Assembly: GCA_964490325.1 (NCBI GenBank)
Contig: CAZBBX010000023.1
Span: forward strand, 1 to 33,930
Direction of reading: 5' to 3'
Source of the DNA: DAOPJM01 sp964490325
Lineage (GTDB): Bacteria; Bacillota; Clostridia; Christensenellales; CAG-138
Length of the DNA stretch: 33,930 nucleotides
Positions 1-7,584 of the stretch are shown here, piece after piece. The translations under genes and the position numbers were made by a program. Numbering within the stretch: position 1 is the stretch's first letter; the number at the start of each line of letters is the position of its first letter. The notes below the pieces were generated by a model. It saw only the letters and a program-made list of their open reading frames with translations, made no database searches and had not been told where the DNA came from.

Positions 1-1016
1 ACGGCGGCTGGTGCGAGCCTGCCATCAGCTATACCATCTCGCCCGTTCACAGCGAGGACTACTTTGTAAAGCTCTCCAAGGAGCTGGTACAGATGGGGGC
101 GGACTCCATCTGCATCAAGGACATGGCAAACCTGCTGCTGCCCTACGACGCGTACTCCTTGGTCAAGCGCCTGAAGGCGGAAACGAGCGTGCCGATCCAT
201 CTGCACACCCACAACACCACGGGTACCGGCGACATGACCTACCTCATGGCGGCGCAGGCGGGCGTGGACATCGTGGACACGGCGCTGTCGCCGTTCGGCA
301 ACGGCACCTCGCAGCCCGCTACCGAGCCCTTGGTGGCAACGCTCAAGGGAACGCCGCGGGATACGGGCTTGGATCTGAACGCCCTAAGCGAGGTCGCCAA
401 GCATTTCCGCAAGGTGGCAGACCGCATGAAGGCGGAGGGGCTCATCTCCGATAAGTCCCTGCGCGTGGACACCAACACCCTGCTCTATCAGGTGCCGGGC
501 GGAATGCTGTCCAACCTCATCAAGCAGCTCAAGGATGCCAAGGCGGAGGATAAGTACTATGCCGTGCTGGAGGAGATCCCCCGCGTGCGCAAGGACTTCG
601 GCTATCCGCCGCTGGTCACGCCCACCAGTCAGATCGTCGGCACGCAGGCCGTGTTCAACGTTCTTATGGGGCGCTACAAGACCTTCCCCAAGGAATCCAA
701 GGCACTGCTGGCGGGCGAGTACGGCAAGCTCCCCGGCGAGGTCAACGAGGAGGTGCGCCGCATGGCCATAGGCGATGCGAAGGTCATCACCTGCCGCCCC
801 GCCGACCTGCTGACTCCCGAGCTGGAGAAGTACCGCGAGGAACTCGGCCCGCACATCCGCCAAGAGGAGGATGTACTGAGCTATGCCCTGCTGCCGCAGG
901 TCGCAATGAAGTTCTTTGAGGCGCGAGAGAAGGCGGAGCAGGAAGCGCTTCACCCCGCAGCTGCGGAGGATACAGGCGTTCGTGAACTCTATGTGGAGGA
1001 TATGAGCGGACGATGA
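1..1016 (+). CDS. oadA: Oxaloacetate decarboxylase / carboxyltransferase alpha subunit, 5'-partial
   Basis: This is the carboxyltransferase subunit of a biotin-dependent decarboxylase or carboxylase (oxaloacetate decarboxylase alpha or pyruvate carboxylase B type), which moves a carboxyl group between a 2-oxoacid and carboxybiotin. The reading frame is open from base 3, so the start lies before the window; about 337 residues are visible. The segment GADSICIKDMA carries the active-site lysine of the family, and HLHTHN supplies the two metal-binding histidines. The C-terminal conserved domain follows, but the protein ends in VEDMSGR without a biotinyl (AMKM-type) domain, so the biotin carrier must be a separate protein, as in several anaerobes. 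Its stop overlaps the pgsA start by 4 bp (ATGA). Whether the complex pumps sodium cannot be judged without the upstream genes. Confidence 0.88.
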   Translation, partial: GGWCEPAISYTISPVHSEDYFVKLSKELVQMGADSICIKDMANLLLPYDAYSLVKRLKAETSVPIHLHTHNTTGTGDMTYLMAAQAGVDIVDTALSPFGNGTSQPATEPLVATLKGTPRDTGLDLNALSEVAKHFRKVADRMKAEGLISDKSLRVDTNTLLYQVPGGMLSNLIKQLKDAKAEDKYYAVLEEIPRVRKDFGYPPLVTPTSQIVGTQAVFNVLMGRYKTFPKESKALLAGEYGKLPGEVNEEVRRMAIGDAKVITCRPADLLTPELEKYREELGPHIRQEEDVLSYALLPQVAMKFFEAREKAEQEALHPAAAEDTGVRELYVEDMSGR

Positions 1017-1651
1017 AGCATATCCCCAACATCCTGTCGTTTATACGGATCGGGCTGGTCGGCGTATTCGTTTGGCTGTTTTTGAGCGGACGCTACGCCG
1101 GCGCGCTCGTCGTGTACGCGGCGGCCTTTCTGACGGACGTGCTGGACGGCTACTTGGCGCGGCGCTTCAACTGGATCACACCGCTTGGCAAACTGCTGGA
1201 TCCCTTTGCGGACAAGCTGATGGTCATCGCGGCGCTGGTCTGCATCTGCATACGCCGTTACGAGCAGCCCGTGTACCTCATCCTGTTTATCCTGACGCTG
1301 GCAAAGGAGTGCCTGATGATCGCCGGCGGCGTCTTCATGCTCAAGAAACGCTCGGTCGTGGTGTATGCGGACTGGTTTGGCAAGACGGCAACGGGCATGT
1401 TCGCGGCGGGGATCATCCTCACGCTTTTGAGCTTTCCGCTGCCCATGCTGCAGCCGTGGAATGTGTTTGTACTCATCGCGGCGGTCACGCTGTCCTATGT
1501 GGCCATGTTCCACTATGCGAACGTACAGATCTTTCACCGCAAGGATCAAAAGAACACCAACCTGCCCTTTGAAAGCAAAAAGGCAAAGGCAAAGCGCGGC
1601 GAGCAGGCAAAGGACAACGAGCCTTGCAAGGACGCAAAGACGGCGGAATAG
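1013..1651 (+). CDS. pgsA: CDP-diacylglycerol--glycerol-3-phosphate 3-phosphatidyltransferase
   Basis: The enzyme makes phosphatidylglycerophosphate from CDP-diacylglycerol and glycerol 3-phosphate, the committed step to phosphatidylglycerol, in the cytoplasmic membrane. The 212-residue protein has the full CDP-alcohol phosphotransferase signature: D42, D45-G46, A49-R50, G59, D63 and D67 with the family spacing. Several hydrophobic segments follow, and the protein ends in a lysine-rich tail of about 35 residues that is longer than usual. The ATG overlaps the stop of the upstream carboxyltransferase gene (ATGA), so the two are translationally coupled even though their functions are unrelated. 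A strong terminator follows 11 bp after the stop. Confidence 0.93.
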   Translation: MKHIPNILSFIRIGLVGVFVWLFLSGRYAGALVVYAAAFLTDVLDGYLARRFNWITPLGKLLDPFADKLMVIAALVCICIRRYEQPVYLILFILTLAKECLMIAGGVFMLKKRSVVVYADWFGKTATGMFAAGIILTLLSFPLPMLQPWNVFVLIAAVTLSYVAMFHYANVQIFHRKDQKNTNLPFESKKAKAKRGEQAKDNEPCKDAKTAE

Positions 1652-1662
1652 GAACGCAGTAT

Positions 1663-1690
1663 GGGAGGGCTTCACGGCTCTCCCGTTTTT
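1663..1690 (+). terminator. Rho-independent terminator after pgsA
   Basis: GGGAGGGC pairs with GCTCTCCC (one G-T pair) around the loop TTCACG and is followed by GTTTTT. It ends the carboxyltransferase-pgsA transcript. Confidence 0.85.
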
Positions 1691-1785
1691 CATTCATAGT
1701 TCGATTAAGCCTTGGATATACTATCGCGGCAAGGCAAATGCGGAAACGGCAAAAGTGTGCGCCGCAGCCGCTAAAGCAGGGCAAA

Positions 1786-1814
1786 GGCGACAAAAACCAC
1801 GCCGTTTTGCCGCC
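1786..1814. repeat. Inverted repeat in the pgsA-rimP gap
   Basis: GGCGACAAAA and TTTTGCCGCC form a 10-bp stem with one mismatch around a 9-base loop. There is no T-run after it on the plus strand. It lies just upstream of the rimP promoter; its function is unknown. The rest of the 1691-1842 stretch shows no gene. Confidence 0.4.
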
Positions 1815-1842
1815 AAAGTCGCAAAAACGCGGGAAAAATAGC

Positions 1843-1871
1843 TTGCATTATGCCATACGCTGTGGTATACT
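1843..1871 (+). promoter_or_regulatory. Promoter of the rimP-nusA-infB operon
   Basis: TTGCAT (1843-1848) and TATACT (1866-1871) are separated by exactly 17 bp, a close match to the housekeeping sigma-A consensus. Transcription would start near 1878, giving a leader of about 65 bases before rimP. Confidence 0.75.
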
Positions 1872-1896
1872 GCAACTGTTGGAATGAGTGTGAGTG

Positions 1897-1927
1897 AAGG
1901 AGTGGGCGTGTCCCGCTCCTTTGTTTT
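1897..1927 (+). terminator. Terminator-like hairpin in the rimP leader (possible attenuator)
   Basis: AAGGAGTGGG pairs with CCCGCTCCTT over 10 bp (one T-G pair) around the loop CGTGT and is followed by TGTTTT. It lies between the promoter and the ribosome binding site AGGGAGGA of rimP, so it would sit in the operon leader. The left arm itself contains AAGGAG. It may attenuate transcription of the whole operon or simply protect the 5' end. Confidence 0.55.
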
Positions 1928-1942
1928 GAGGGAGGACTGCCA

Positions 1943-2398
1943 TTGAAAACAACGGAATTGTGTGAGAGCCTGGTGAAGTCCGTGGTCGAAGGTCTGGGCT
2001 TTACCCTTTGTGACGTGGGTTTTGTCAAGGAGTACGGCGACTGGGTGCTGACCCTCTACATCGACAAGGAGGGCGGCGTGACCATCGACGACTGCGAACA
2101 GGTCAGCCGCGCCGTGGAACCGATCTTGGACGAGGCCGACCCCATCGAGCAGCAGTACTATCTGTCCGTTTCCTCCTTGGGATTGGATCGTCCGCTCAAA
2201 AAGGACGCCGATTATGCGCGCAATCTTGGCAAGGAGCTGGAGGTAAAGCTCTATGTGCCCCGTGACAAGAAAAAGAGCTTCATCGGCACGCTCAAGGACT
2301 ACGACGACGAGGGCTTCACACTTGTGAACGAAAAGGGCGAGGAGCTGCGCTTCCTTAAAAAGGACGTAGCAAAGCTGAAGCCCTACCTGCGATTTTAA
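1943..2398 (+). CDS. rimP: Ribosome maturation factor RimP
   Basis: RimP helps assemble the 30S subunit, acting on the 3' major domain around S19. The 151-residue protein has the family landmarks: LYIDKEGGVTIDDCE in the N-terminal domain, YYLSVSSLGLDRPL at the domain junction, and a C-terminal SH3-like barrel ending in VAKLKPYLRF. The start is a TTG at 1943, chosen because AGGGAGGA lies 6 bases upstream and the N-terminus MKTTELCESLVK aligns with the family. It is the first gene of the nusA-infB operon, 43 bp before nusA, the standard Bacillota arrangement (ylxS in Bacillus). Confidence 0.95.
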   Translation: MKTTELCESLVKSVVEGLGFTLCDVGFVKEYGDWVLTLYIDKEGGVTIDDCEQVSRAVEPILDEADPIEQQYYLSVSSLGLDRPLKKDADYARNLGKELEVKLYVPRDKKKSFIGTLKDYDDEGFTLVNEKGEELRFLKKDVAKLKPYLRF

Positions 2399-2441
2399 GA
2401 TACTTGGAACCTGTGAAGATAGAAAGGGACGGAAATTCACT

Positions 2442-3539
2442 ATGAACGCTGATTTTATGGAGGCCCTGACGGCGCTGGAAAAGGAGCGGGGCATCAGCAA
2501 GGAAGTTTTACTGGGCGCGATCGAGTCCGCGATCATCGTGGCGTATAAGCGCAACAACAACACCACGGGCAACGTGCGTGCGGAGATCAACTGCGACACG
2601 GGCGAGATCCGCATCTTTGCCTCCAAGACGGTGGTGGAGGAGGTCGAAAACCCCTCCATGGAGATCGCCTTGGAGCAGGCGCGTGCCGTGAACCCGCTGT
2701 ATCAGGTGGGCGATGTGCTGGAGGAGGAGGCTACCACCAAGAACTTTGGACGCATCGCGGCGCAGACCGCCAAGCAGGTGGTCGTGCAGCGCATCCGCGA
2801 GGCGGAGCGCGGCAACATCTATGAGGAGTACATCGAAAAAGAAAACGAGATCCTCACCGCCATCGTACAGCGCGTGGAGAAGGGCAACGTCTTTGTGGAG
2901 CTGGGTCGTACCGACGGCATCCTGCCCGCAAGCGAGACCATTCCCGGCGAGACCTACGAAAACAATGAACGCATCAAGGTGTATGTGCTGGAGGTGCGCA
3001 AGGACAACAAAGGTCCGCAGGTGGTCGTTTCGCGCACCAACCCGGGTCTGGTCAAGCGCCTGTTCGAGCTGGAGGTACCAGAGATCCAGTCCGGCGTGGT
3101 ACAGGTCAAGGCGATCGCCCGCGAGGCGGGCTTCCGTACCAAGATCGCCGTCCATTCGTCCGATCCGCAGGTGGATGCGGTGGGCTCCTGCGTTGGACAG
3201 CGCGGCTCCCGTGTGACCCGCATTGTGGACGAACTGCATAACGAAAAGATCGACATCATCGAGTGGGACAACGACTACGCCATCTACATCGCCAAGGCGC
3301 TCAGCCCCGCCAAGGTCTTGATGGTCTATGTCAACGACGAGGAGCGCGCCGCCAAGGTCGTCGTTCCCGACCAGCAGCTTTCGCTGGCCATCGGCAAGGA
3401 GGGGCAGAACGCGCGTTTGGCCGCCAAGCTGACGGGTTGGAAGATCGACATCAAGAGCCAGTCGCAGGCGCAGGAAGAGATGGATCGCGGCTACGACGAT
3501 CTCGACGAGACCTTCAACGACGAGGAAGCGGGAGAGTAA
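2442..3539 (+). CDS. nusA: Transcription termination/antitermination factor NusA
   Basis: NusA binds the RNA polymerase flap and nascent RNA, promoting pausing and hairpin-dependent termination and joining antitermination complexes. The 365 residues match the short Bacillota form without the C-terminal acidic repeats of Proteobacteria. Visible in order are the polymerase-binding N-terminal domain (MNADFMEALTALEKERGI), an S1 domain around residues 130-200 (VEKGNVFVELGRTDGILP), and two KH domains (SCVGQRGSRVTRI and AIGKEGQNARLAAKL). The tail is acidic. AAAGGGA upstream serves as ribosome binding site. YlxR follows after 6 bp. Confidence 0.97.
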   Translation: MNADFMEALTALEKERGISKEVLLGAIESAIIVAYKRNNNTTGNVRAEINCDTGEIRIFASKTVVEEVENPSMEIALEQARAVNPLYQVGDVLEEEATTKNFGRIAAQTAKQVVVQRIREAERGNIYEEYIEKENEILTAIVQRVEKGNVFVELGRTDGILPASETIPGETYENNERIKVYVLEVRKDNKGPQVVVSRTNPGLVKRLFELEVPEIQSGVVQVKAIAREAGFRTKIAVHSSDPQVDAVGSCVGQRGSRVTRIVDELHNEKIDIIEWDNDYAIYIAKALSPAKVLMVYVNDEERAAKVVVPDQQLSLAIGKEGQNARLAAKLTGWKIDIKSQSQAQEEMDRGYDDLDETFNDEEAGE

Positions 3540-3545
3540 CAAGGC

Positions 3546-3818
3546 GTGAAAAAGATCCCGCAGCGTATGTGCGTCGCCTGTCGGCAGATGCAGGACAAAA
3601 AAGCTTTGCTGCGCGTGGTGCGGCTTCCCGAGGGCGGCGCGGCCGTCGACCTGACGGGGCGCATGAACGGACGCGGCGCGTACCTGTGCCGTTCCGAGGC
3701 CTGCCTCAACAAGGCGCTCAGATCGCGTGCACTGGAACGGGCTTTGGAGACGCCGCTCACGGAGGAGCTGGTCGAACGACTCAAGGAGCTGACGCGGGAT
3801 GACGGACAGACTGTATAA
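3546..3818 (+). CDS. ylxR: YlxR family RNA-binding protein (RNase P modulator type)
   Basis: This 90-residue basic protein of the YlxR (DUF448) family shows the signatures CVACRQMQDKKALLRVVR near the N-terminus and GRMNGRGAYLC in the middle. In Bacillus subtilis the homologue has been described as a nucleic-acid-binding protein that modulates RNase P (RnpM); whether that holds here is inference. The start is a GTG at 3546, 6 bp after nusA. The 3' end overlaps ylxQ by 20 bp, so the two are translationally coupled. Confidence 0.9.
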   Translation: MKKIPQRMCVACRQMQDKKALLRVVRLPEGGAAVDLTGRMNGRGAYLCRSEACLNKALRSRALERALETPLTEELVERLKELTRDDGQTV

Positions 3819-4113
3819 CGCTCTGGGGCTTGCCATGAAGGCGGGCCGCGTCAAGAGCGGGGACTATGCCGTCACGGAGACCGTGCGGCAGGGCAAGGCC
3901 AAGCTGGTGCTGCTGGAGAGCGGCGCGGCACAGGCAACCAAGGAGCGCTACGCGGCGCTGTGCGCGGCGGCAAACGTTCCGCTTTACGAATGTAGTACCG
4001 TGGGAGCCGCGATCGGCAAGGCCGAACGGATCGTGGCGGCTGTCACGGAGGATGGTTTCAAACGGATGATCGAGGGCGCCATGGCGTCCGATACCGATGC
4101 AACGGGGGTGTAA
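3799..4113 (+). CDS. ylxQ: L7Ae-family ribosomal-like protein YlxQ
   Basis: The 104-residue protein belongs to the L7Ae/L30e/S12e RNA-binding fold, whose members bind kink-turn RNA. Family features are the N-terminal LYNALGLAMKAGRVKSGD, the central KLVLLESGAA followed by ATKERYAALCAAANVPLYE, and the glycine-bearing helix VGAAIGKAERIVAAV. Its place between ylxR and infB is conserved throughout Bacillota. The ATG lies inside ylxR (20-bp overlap), and infB starts 2 bp after its stop. The precise RNA target is not known. Confidence 0.9.
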   Translation: MTDRLYNALGLAMKAGRVKSGDYAVTETVRQGKAKLVLLESGAAQATKERYAALCAAANVPLYECSTVGAAIGKAERIVAAVTEDGFKRMIEGAMASDTDATGV

Positions 4114-4115
4114 GA

Positions 4116-7100
4116 ATGGCAGTGAATTTTTCGGAATTGGCAAAGAGTTTGCGCAGCGACATGCAGGAGCTTTTGGATCGCGCCGACGGCGCACGCGGTG
4201 AAGCGGGCGGCCTGTTGGACGCGGCGAAAGCGGCTGAAGAAAATTTAGTCGATCGCGAGCGGCAACAGCGCAAGGAACAGCTTGAGCGGGAACGCGCCGA
4301 GCGTTTGGCGGAGCTGCTCAACTCCGACAAGGATCTTGCGGTCCATGTCGGCGGAGAGGAGGAGCCTGTTCCTGCGCCCGAAAGCAAGCCCGCGCCCGTC
4401 GTTGAGACGAAGAGCGAGCCTGCTGCCGAGGTGAAGCCCGCGCCCGTTGTCGAGGCAAAGCCTGCGCCTGTCGCGGAGCCTGCTTCGGCGCCCGTTGTCG
4501 AGGCAAAGAGCGAACCCGCTGTCGAGGTGAAGCCCGCGCCCGTCATCGAGGTAAAGAGCGAGCCCGCCGCGGAGGTGAAGCCCGCACCCGTTGCCGAGGT
4601 TAAGCCTGCTCCTGTCGCGGAGCCTGTTTCGGTGCCCGTTGCCGAGGCAAAGCCCGAACCTGTTGAGATAGTAAAGCCCGCTGTTATAGAAGACGCCGCG
4701 CCCAAGGCCGACGTCAACACCGCAGCGCCTGCGCAGCGTCCGCCCCGTACGGAGCGCGCCCCGCGCAGCGAGCGGGATACGGCGGATGCGCGCCCGGCAC
4801 GCACAGATCGCGCACCGAGCGGTGCGGATCGTCCACCCCGCGTGGATCGTCCCGGCGCCTATGACCGCGCCCTTCGGGATGAGCGCGCCAAGGCGGGCAC
4901 GTCGGACGCCGCTTTCCGTCCGCAGAGCAGCTATGCGCCCCGCACGGACAGACCCGCAGGCGGCTATGCACCGCGCACGCAGGGCGGCTATGCGCCCCGC
5001 ACGGATCGTCCCGCAGGCAGCGGCTATGCGCCGCGCACGCAGGGCGGCTATGCGCCCCGCACGGATCGTCCCGCAGGCGGCGGCTATGCACCGCGCACGC
5101 AGGGCGGCTATGCGCCCCGCACGGATCGTCCCGCAGGCAGCGGCTATGCGCCACGCACGGACAGACCCGCAGGCAGCGGCTATGCGCCGCGCACGCAGAG
5201 CGGGGAACGGGCGGTCGTGATCAATCCGTCCGCGGCGGATCGTTCGCGCAGCTTCGATCCCACCAAGAGCGCACCCAAAACTTACGATAAGGACAAGAAG
5301 AGCAAGAACAAGAAATCCACGCAAAAGGAAGCCGCACCGGCGGTTCGCTGGGACGACGACAGCCCGATGGGCACACGCAACAAGAGCAAGCACAAGATCG
5401 TTACCGTGCGCCGTCCGGAGCCTGTGATCGTCGATCATGCCATCATCACCACCGAGACCATCTCGGTCAAGGATCTGTCCGAGAAGCTGGGCAAGCCCGC
5501 GGCGGAGCTTATCAAAAAGCTCTTCCTGCTGGGCGTCATGGCCACGGTCAACCAAGAGATCGATTTTGACACCTGCGAACTGCTTGCCGCCGATTACGGC
5601 ATAGCGGTGGAGCAGCAGCTCACCAAGACCTTCGAGGACGTGTTAGCGGACACCGCCGAGGACAGCGACAGCGACGAGCAGCTCAAGCCGCGTCCCCCCG
5701 TTGTGACCATCATGGGACACGTCGATCACGGCAAGACCAGCCTGCTGGACGCCATCCGCAACAGCCACGTCACCGAGGGCGAGGCGGGCGGCATCACGCA
5801 GCATATCGGCGCGTACACCGTTACCTGTCAGGGACAGCCCATCACCTTCATCGACACCCCGGGTCACGAGGCCTTCACCTCGATGCGAGCCCGCGGCGCG
5901 CAGGTGACGGACGTGGTCATCCTTGTGGTGGCTGCGGACGACGGCATCATGCCCCAGACCATCGAGGCGATCCACCACGCGAAGGCGGCCAATGTGCCCA
6001 TCGTGGTGGCGATCAACAAGATCGACCGTCCCGAGGCGGATCCGGAGCGCGTCAAGCAGCAGCTCACCGAGTACGGTCTGGTCAGCGAGGATTGGGGCGG
6101 CGACACCATCTGCGTGCCCGTCTCCGCCAAGAAGCAGATCAATCTTGACAAGCTGCTTGAGATGGTCCTCCTGCAGGCGGAGGTATTGGAGCTTCGCGCC
6201 AATCCCGACCGTCTGGCCAAGGGCACGATCATCGAGGCCAAGCTGGACAAGGCGCGTGGCCCCGTTGCCACCGTGCTGGTGCAGAACGGTACCCTCAAGA
6301 AGGGCGACACCATCGTTGCGGGAACGTCCTACGGACGCGTGCGCGCCTTGGTGGACGACAAGAGACGCTTCGTTGCAAGCGCGGGTCCGTCCATTCCCGT
6401 GGAGGTTCTGGGCTTCAACAGCGTGCCCGCTTCGGGCGACATCCTCAACGCAGTTCCCGCCGACAAGCTCTCCCGCCAGGTGGCGGAGGAGCGCATCGAC
6501 CGCTTCAAGGCGGAGCAGGTCAAGGCGCAGCAGAAGGTCTCCTTGGACGATCTGTTCGCGCAGATGGCGGAGGGCGAGCTGAAGGATCTCAACGTCATCG
6601 TCAAGGCGGATGTGCAGGGTTCGGTGGAGGCCGTCAAGCAAGCGCTTGAAAAGCTGTCCAACGACGAGGTGCGCGTGCGCTGCATCCACGGCGGCGTAGG
6701 CGCGATCACCGCAACGGACATCATGTTCGCATCGGCGTCCAACGCCATCGTCATCGGCTTCAACGTTCGTCCCGATTCCACCGCCAAGCAGGCCGTGGAG
6801 CGGGAAAAGGTGGATATGCGCCTCTATCGCGTCATCTATAACGCCATCGAGGACGTGCAGAACGCCATGAAGGGCATGTTCAAGCCCGTGCTCAAGGAGG
6901 TCGAACTGGGACACGCATCGGTGCGCAGCACCTTCCGTGTCAGCGGCGTGGGCACGATCGCAGGCGCCTATGTGCAGGACGGCAAGATCACACGCAGCGC
7001 GCAGGTGCGCGTGGTACGCGGCGGCATCGTTGTGTACGACGGCAAGATCGGCTCGCTCAAGCGTTTCAAGGACGACGTGAAGGAGGTCGCAAGCGGCTAC

Positions 7101-7190
7101 GAGTGCGGTATCTCCTTGGAGAATTTCAACGACATCGAGGAGGGCGACTCCATTGAGGCCTTTGAAATGGAGGAAGTGGAGCGTCAGTAA
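4116..7190 (+). CDS. infB: Translation initiation factor IF-2 with long repeat-rich N-terminus
   Basis: IF-2 is the GTPase that brings fMet-tRNA to the 30S subunit and promotes 50S joining. At 1024 residues it is long for a Gram-positive IF-2. The core is orthodox: an IF2-N domain from about residue 449 (ISVKDLSEKLGKPAAELI), the G domain with GHVDHGKT at 534-541, DTPGHE at 580-585, NKID at 634-637 and an SAKK G5 motif, then domains II, III and IV ending in FEMEEVERQ. The first roughly 440 residues are low complexity: a Pro-Ala-Val-Glu-Lys section (about 88-190), an Arg-rich section, and nine YAPRT motifs (about 270-362). The ATG overlaps nothing but sits 2 bp after ylxQ. Confidence 0.97.
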   Translation: MAVNFSELAKSLRSDMQELLDRADGARGEAGGLLDAAKAAEENLVDRERQQRKEQLERERAERLAELLNSDKDLAVHVGGEEEPVPAPESKPAPVVETKSEPAAEVKPAPVVEAKPAPVAEPASAPVVEAKSEPAVEVKPAPVIEVKSEPAAEVKPAPVAEVKPAPVAEPVSVPVAEAKPEPVEIVKPAVIEDAAPKADVNTAAPAQRPPRTERAPRSERDTADARPARTDRAPSGADRPPRVDRPGAYDRALRDERAKAGTSDAAFRPQSSYAPRTDRPAGGYAPRTQGGYAPRTDRPAGSGYAPRTQGGYAPRTDRPAGGGYAPRTQGGYAPRTDRPAGSGYAPRTDRPAGSGYAPRTQSGERAVVINPSAADRSRSFDPTKSAPKTYDKDKKSKNKKSTQKEAAPAVRWDDDSPMGTRNKSKHKIVTVRRPEPVIVDHAIITTETISVKDLSEKLGKPAAELIKKLFLLGVMATVNQEIDFDTCELLAADYGIAVEQQLTKTFEDVLADTAEDSDSDEQLKPRPPVVTIMGHVDHGKTSLLDAIRNSHVTEGEAGGITQHIGAYTVTCQGQPITFIDTPGHEAFTSMRARGAQVTDVVILVVAADDGIMPQTIEAIHHAKAANVPIVVAINKIDRPEADPERVKQQLTEYGLVSEDWGGDTICVPVSAKKQINLDKLLEMVLLQAEVLELRANPDRLAKGTIIEAKLDKARGPVATVLVQNGTLKKGDTIVAGTSYGRVRALVDDKRRFVASAGPSIPVEVLGFNSVPASGDILNAVPADKLSRQVAEERIDRFKAEQVKAQQKVSLDDLFAQMAEGELKDLNVIVKADVQGSVEAVKQALEKLSNDEVRVRCIHGGVGAITATDIMFASASNAIVIGFNVRPDSTAKQAVEREKVDMRLYRVIYNAIEDVQNAMKGMFKPVLKEVELGHASVRSTFRVSGVGTIAGAYVQDGKITRSAQVRVVRGGIVVYDGKIGSLKRFKDDVKEVASGYECGISLENFNDIEEGDSIEAFEMEEVERQ
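4378..4690 (+). repeat. Pro/Val/Glu/Lys-rich degenerate repeats inside infB
   Basis: The codons here spell repeated variants of KPAPVVEAK, KPAPVAEV and KSEPAAEV at roughly residues 88-190 of IF-2. The DNA is repetitive but diverged at third positions. It probably encodes an extended, flexible linker. Confidence 0.8.
4930..5200 (+). repeat. Tandem 60-bp repeats inside infB (GYAPRT motifs)
   Basis: Three nearly identical 60-bp units start at 4981, 5041 and 5101, differing at only a few bases, with partial units on both sides. Each unit encodes GGYAPRTDRPAGSGYAPRTQ or a close variant; nine YAPRT copies occur in all. DNA-level identity this high suggests recent duplication and likely copy-number variation between strains. 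Confidence 0.92.
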
Positions 7191-7199
7191 AGGAGCGCT

Positions 7200-7583
7200 A
7201 TGGCAAAGATACGGGAAGAACGCCTCAATGAGGAAATGAAAAAGACGGTCAGCGCGATCCTCTTTGACCTGAAGGATCCCCGCGTGGGCGGACTGACCAG
7301 CGTGACCAAGGTGGAGGTCACCAACGACCTCAAGTATGCCAAGGTCTATGTCAGCGTGTACGATGGCGACGCCGAAAAGCGCCGCGAGGCGCTGGATGCG
7401 CTCAATCACGCGGCGGGCTTTGTGGCGCACGAGGTGGGACAGCGCATGCAGATCCGCTGCATACCGCGCTTCCGCTTTGTGGCGGACGAGTCCATCGCCT
7501 ACGGCGCGCACATTGCGGATATACTCAACAAGCTGCACCTTTCGGAGACGGACAATACGCCGTCAGACGGGGGAGAGGCATAA
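7200..7583 (+). CDS. rbfA: 30S ribosome-binding factor RbfA
   Basis: RbfA binds the 30S subunit near the 16S rRNA 5' helix during late maturation and is needed for growth in the cold. The 127-residue protein fits family length and pattern: RLNEEMKKTVSAIL at the N-terminus, DPRVGGLTSVTKVEVTND, the strand KYAKVYVSVYDGD, and the C-terminal RCIPRFRFVADESIAYG. The ATG at 7200 follows GGAG by about 5 bases, 9 bp after infB. The infB-rbfA-nrnA-truB-ribF order is the classic Bacillota arrangement. Confidence 0.95.
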   Translation: MAKIREERLNEEMKKTVSAILFDLKDPRVGGLTSVTKVEVTNDLKYAKVYVSVYDGDAEKRREALDALNHAAGFVAHEVGQRMQIRCIPRFRFVADESIAYGAHIADILNKLHLSETDNTPSDGGEA

Positions 7584-7584
7584 T

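Noticed and set aside
4930..5200. CRISPR array
   Set aside because: The repeats are contiguous and in frame with infB, with no unique spacers.
5643..7538. A 631-codon open frame on the minus strand opposite infB
   Set aside because: It is a shadow of the GC-rich infB/rbfA codon pattern: no family-like sequence, no ribosome binding site, and infB on the other strand is certain. The same holds for long antisense frames opposite nusA, pnp, the M16 gene, pntAA and hom.
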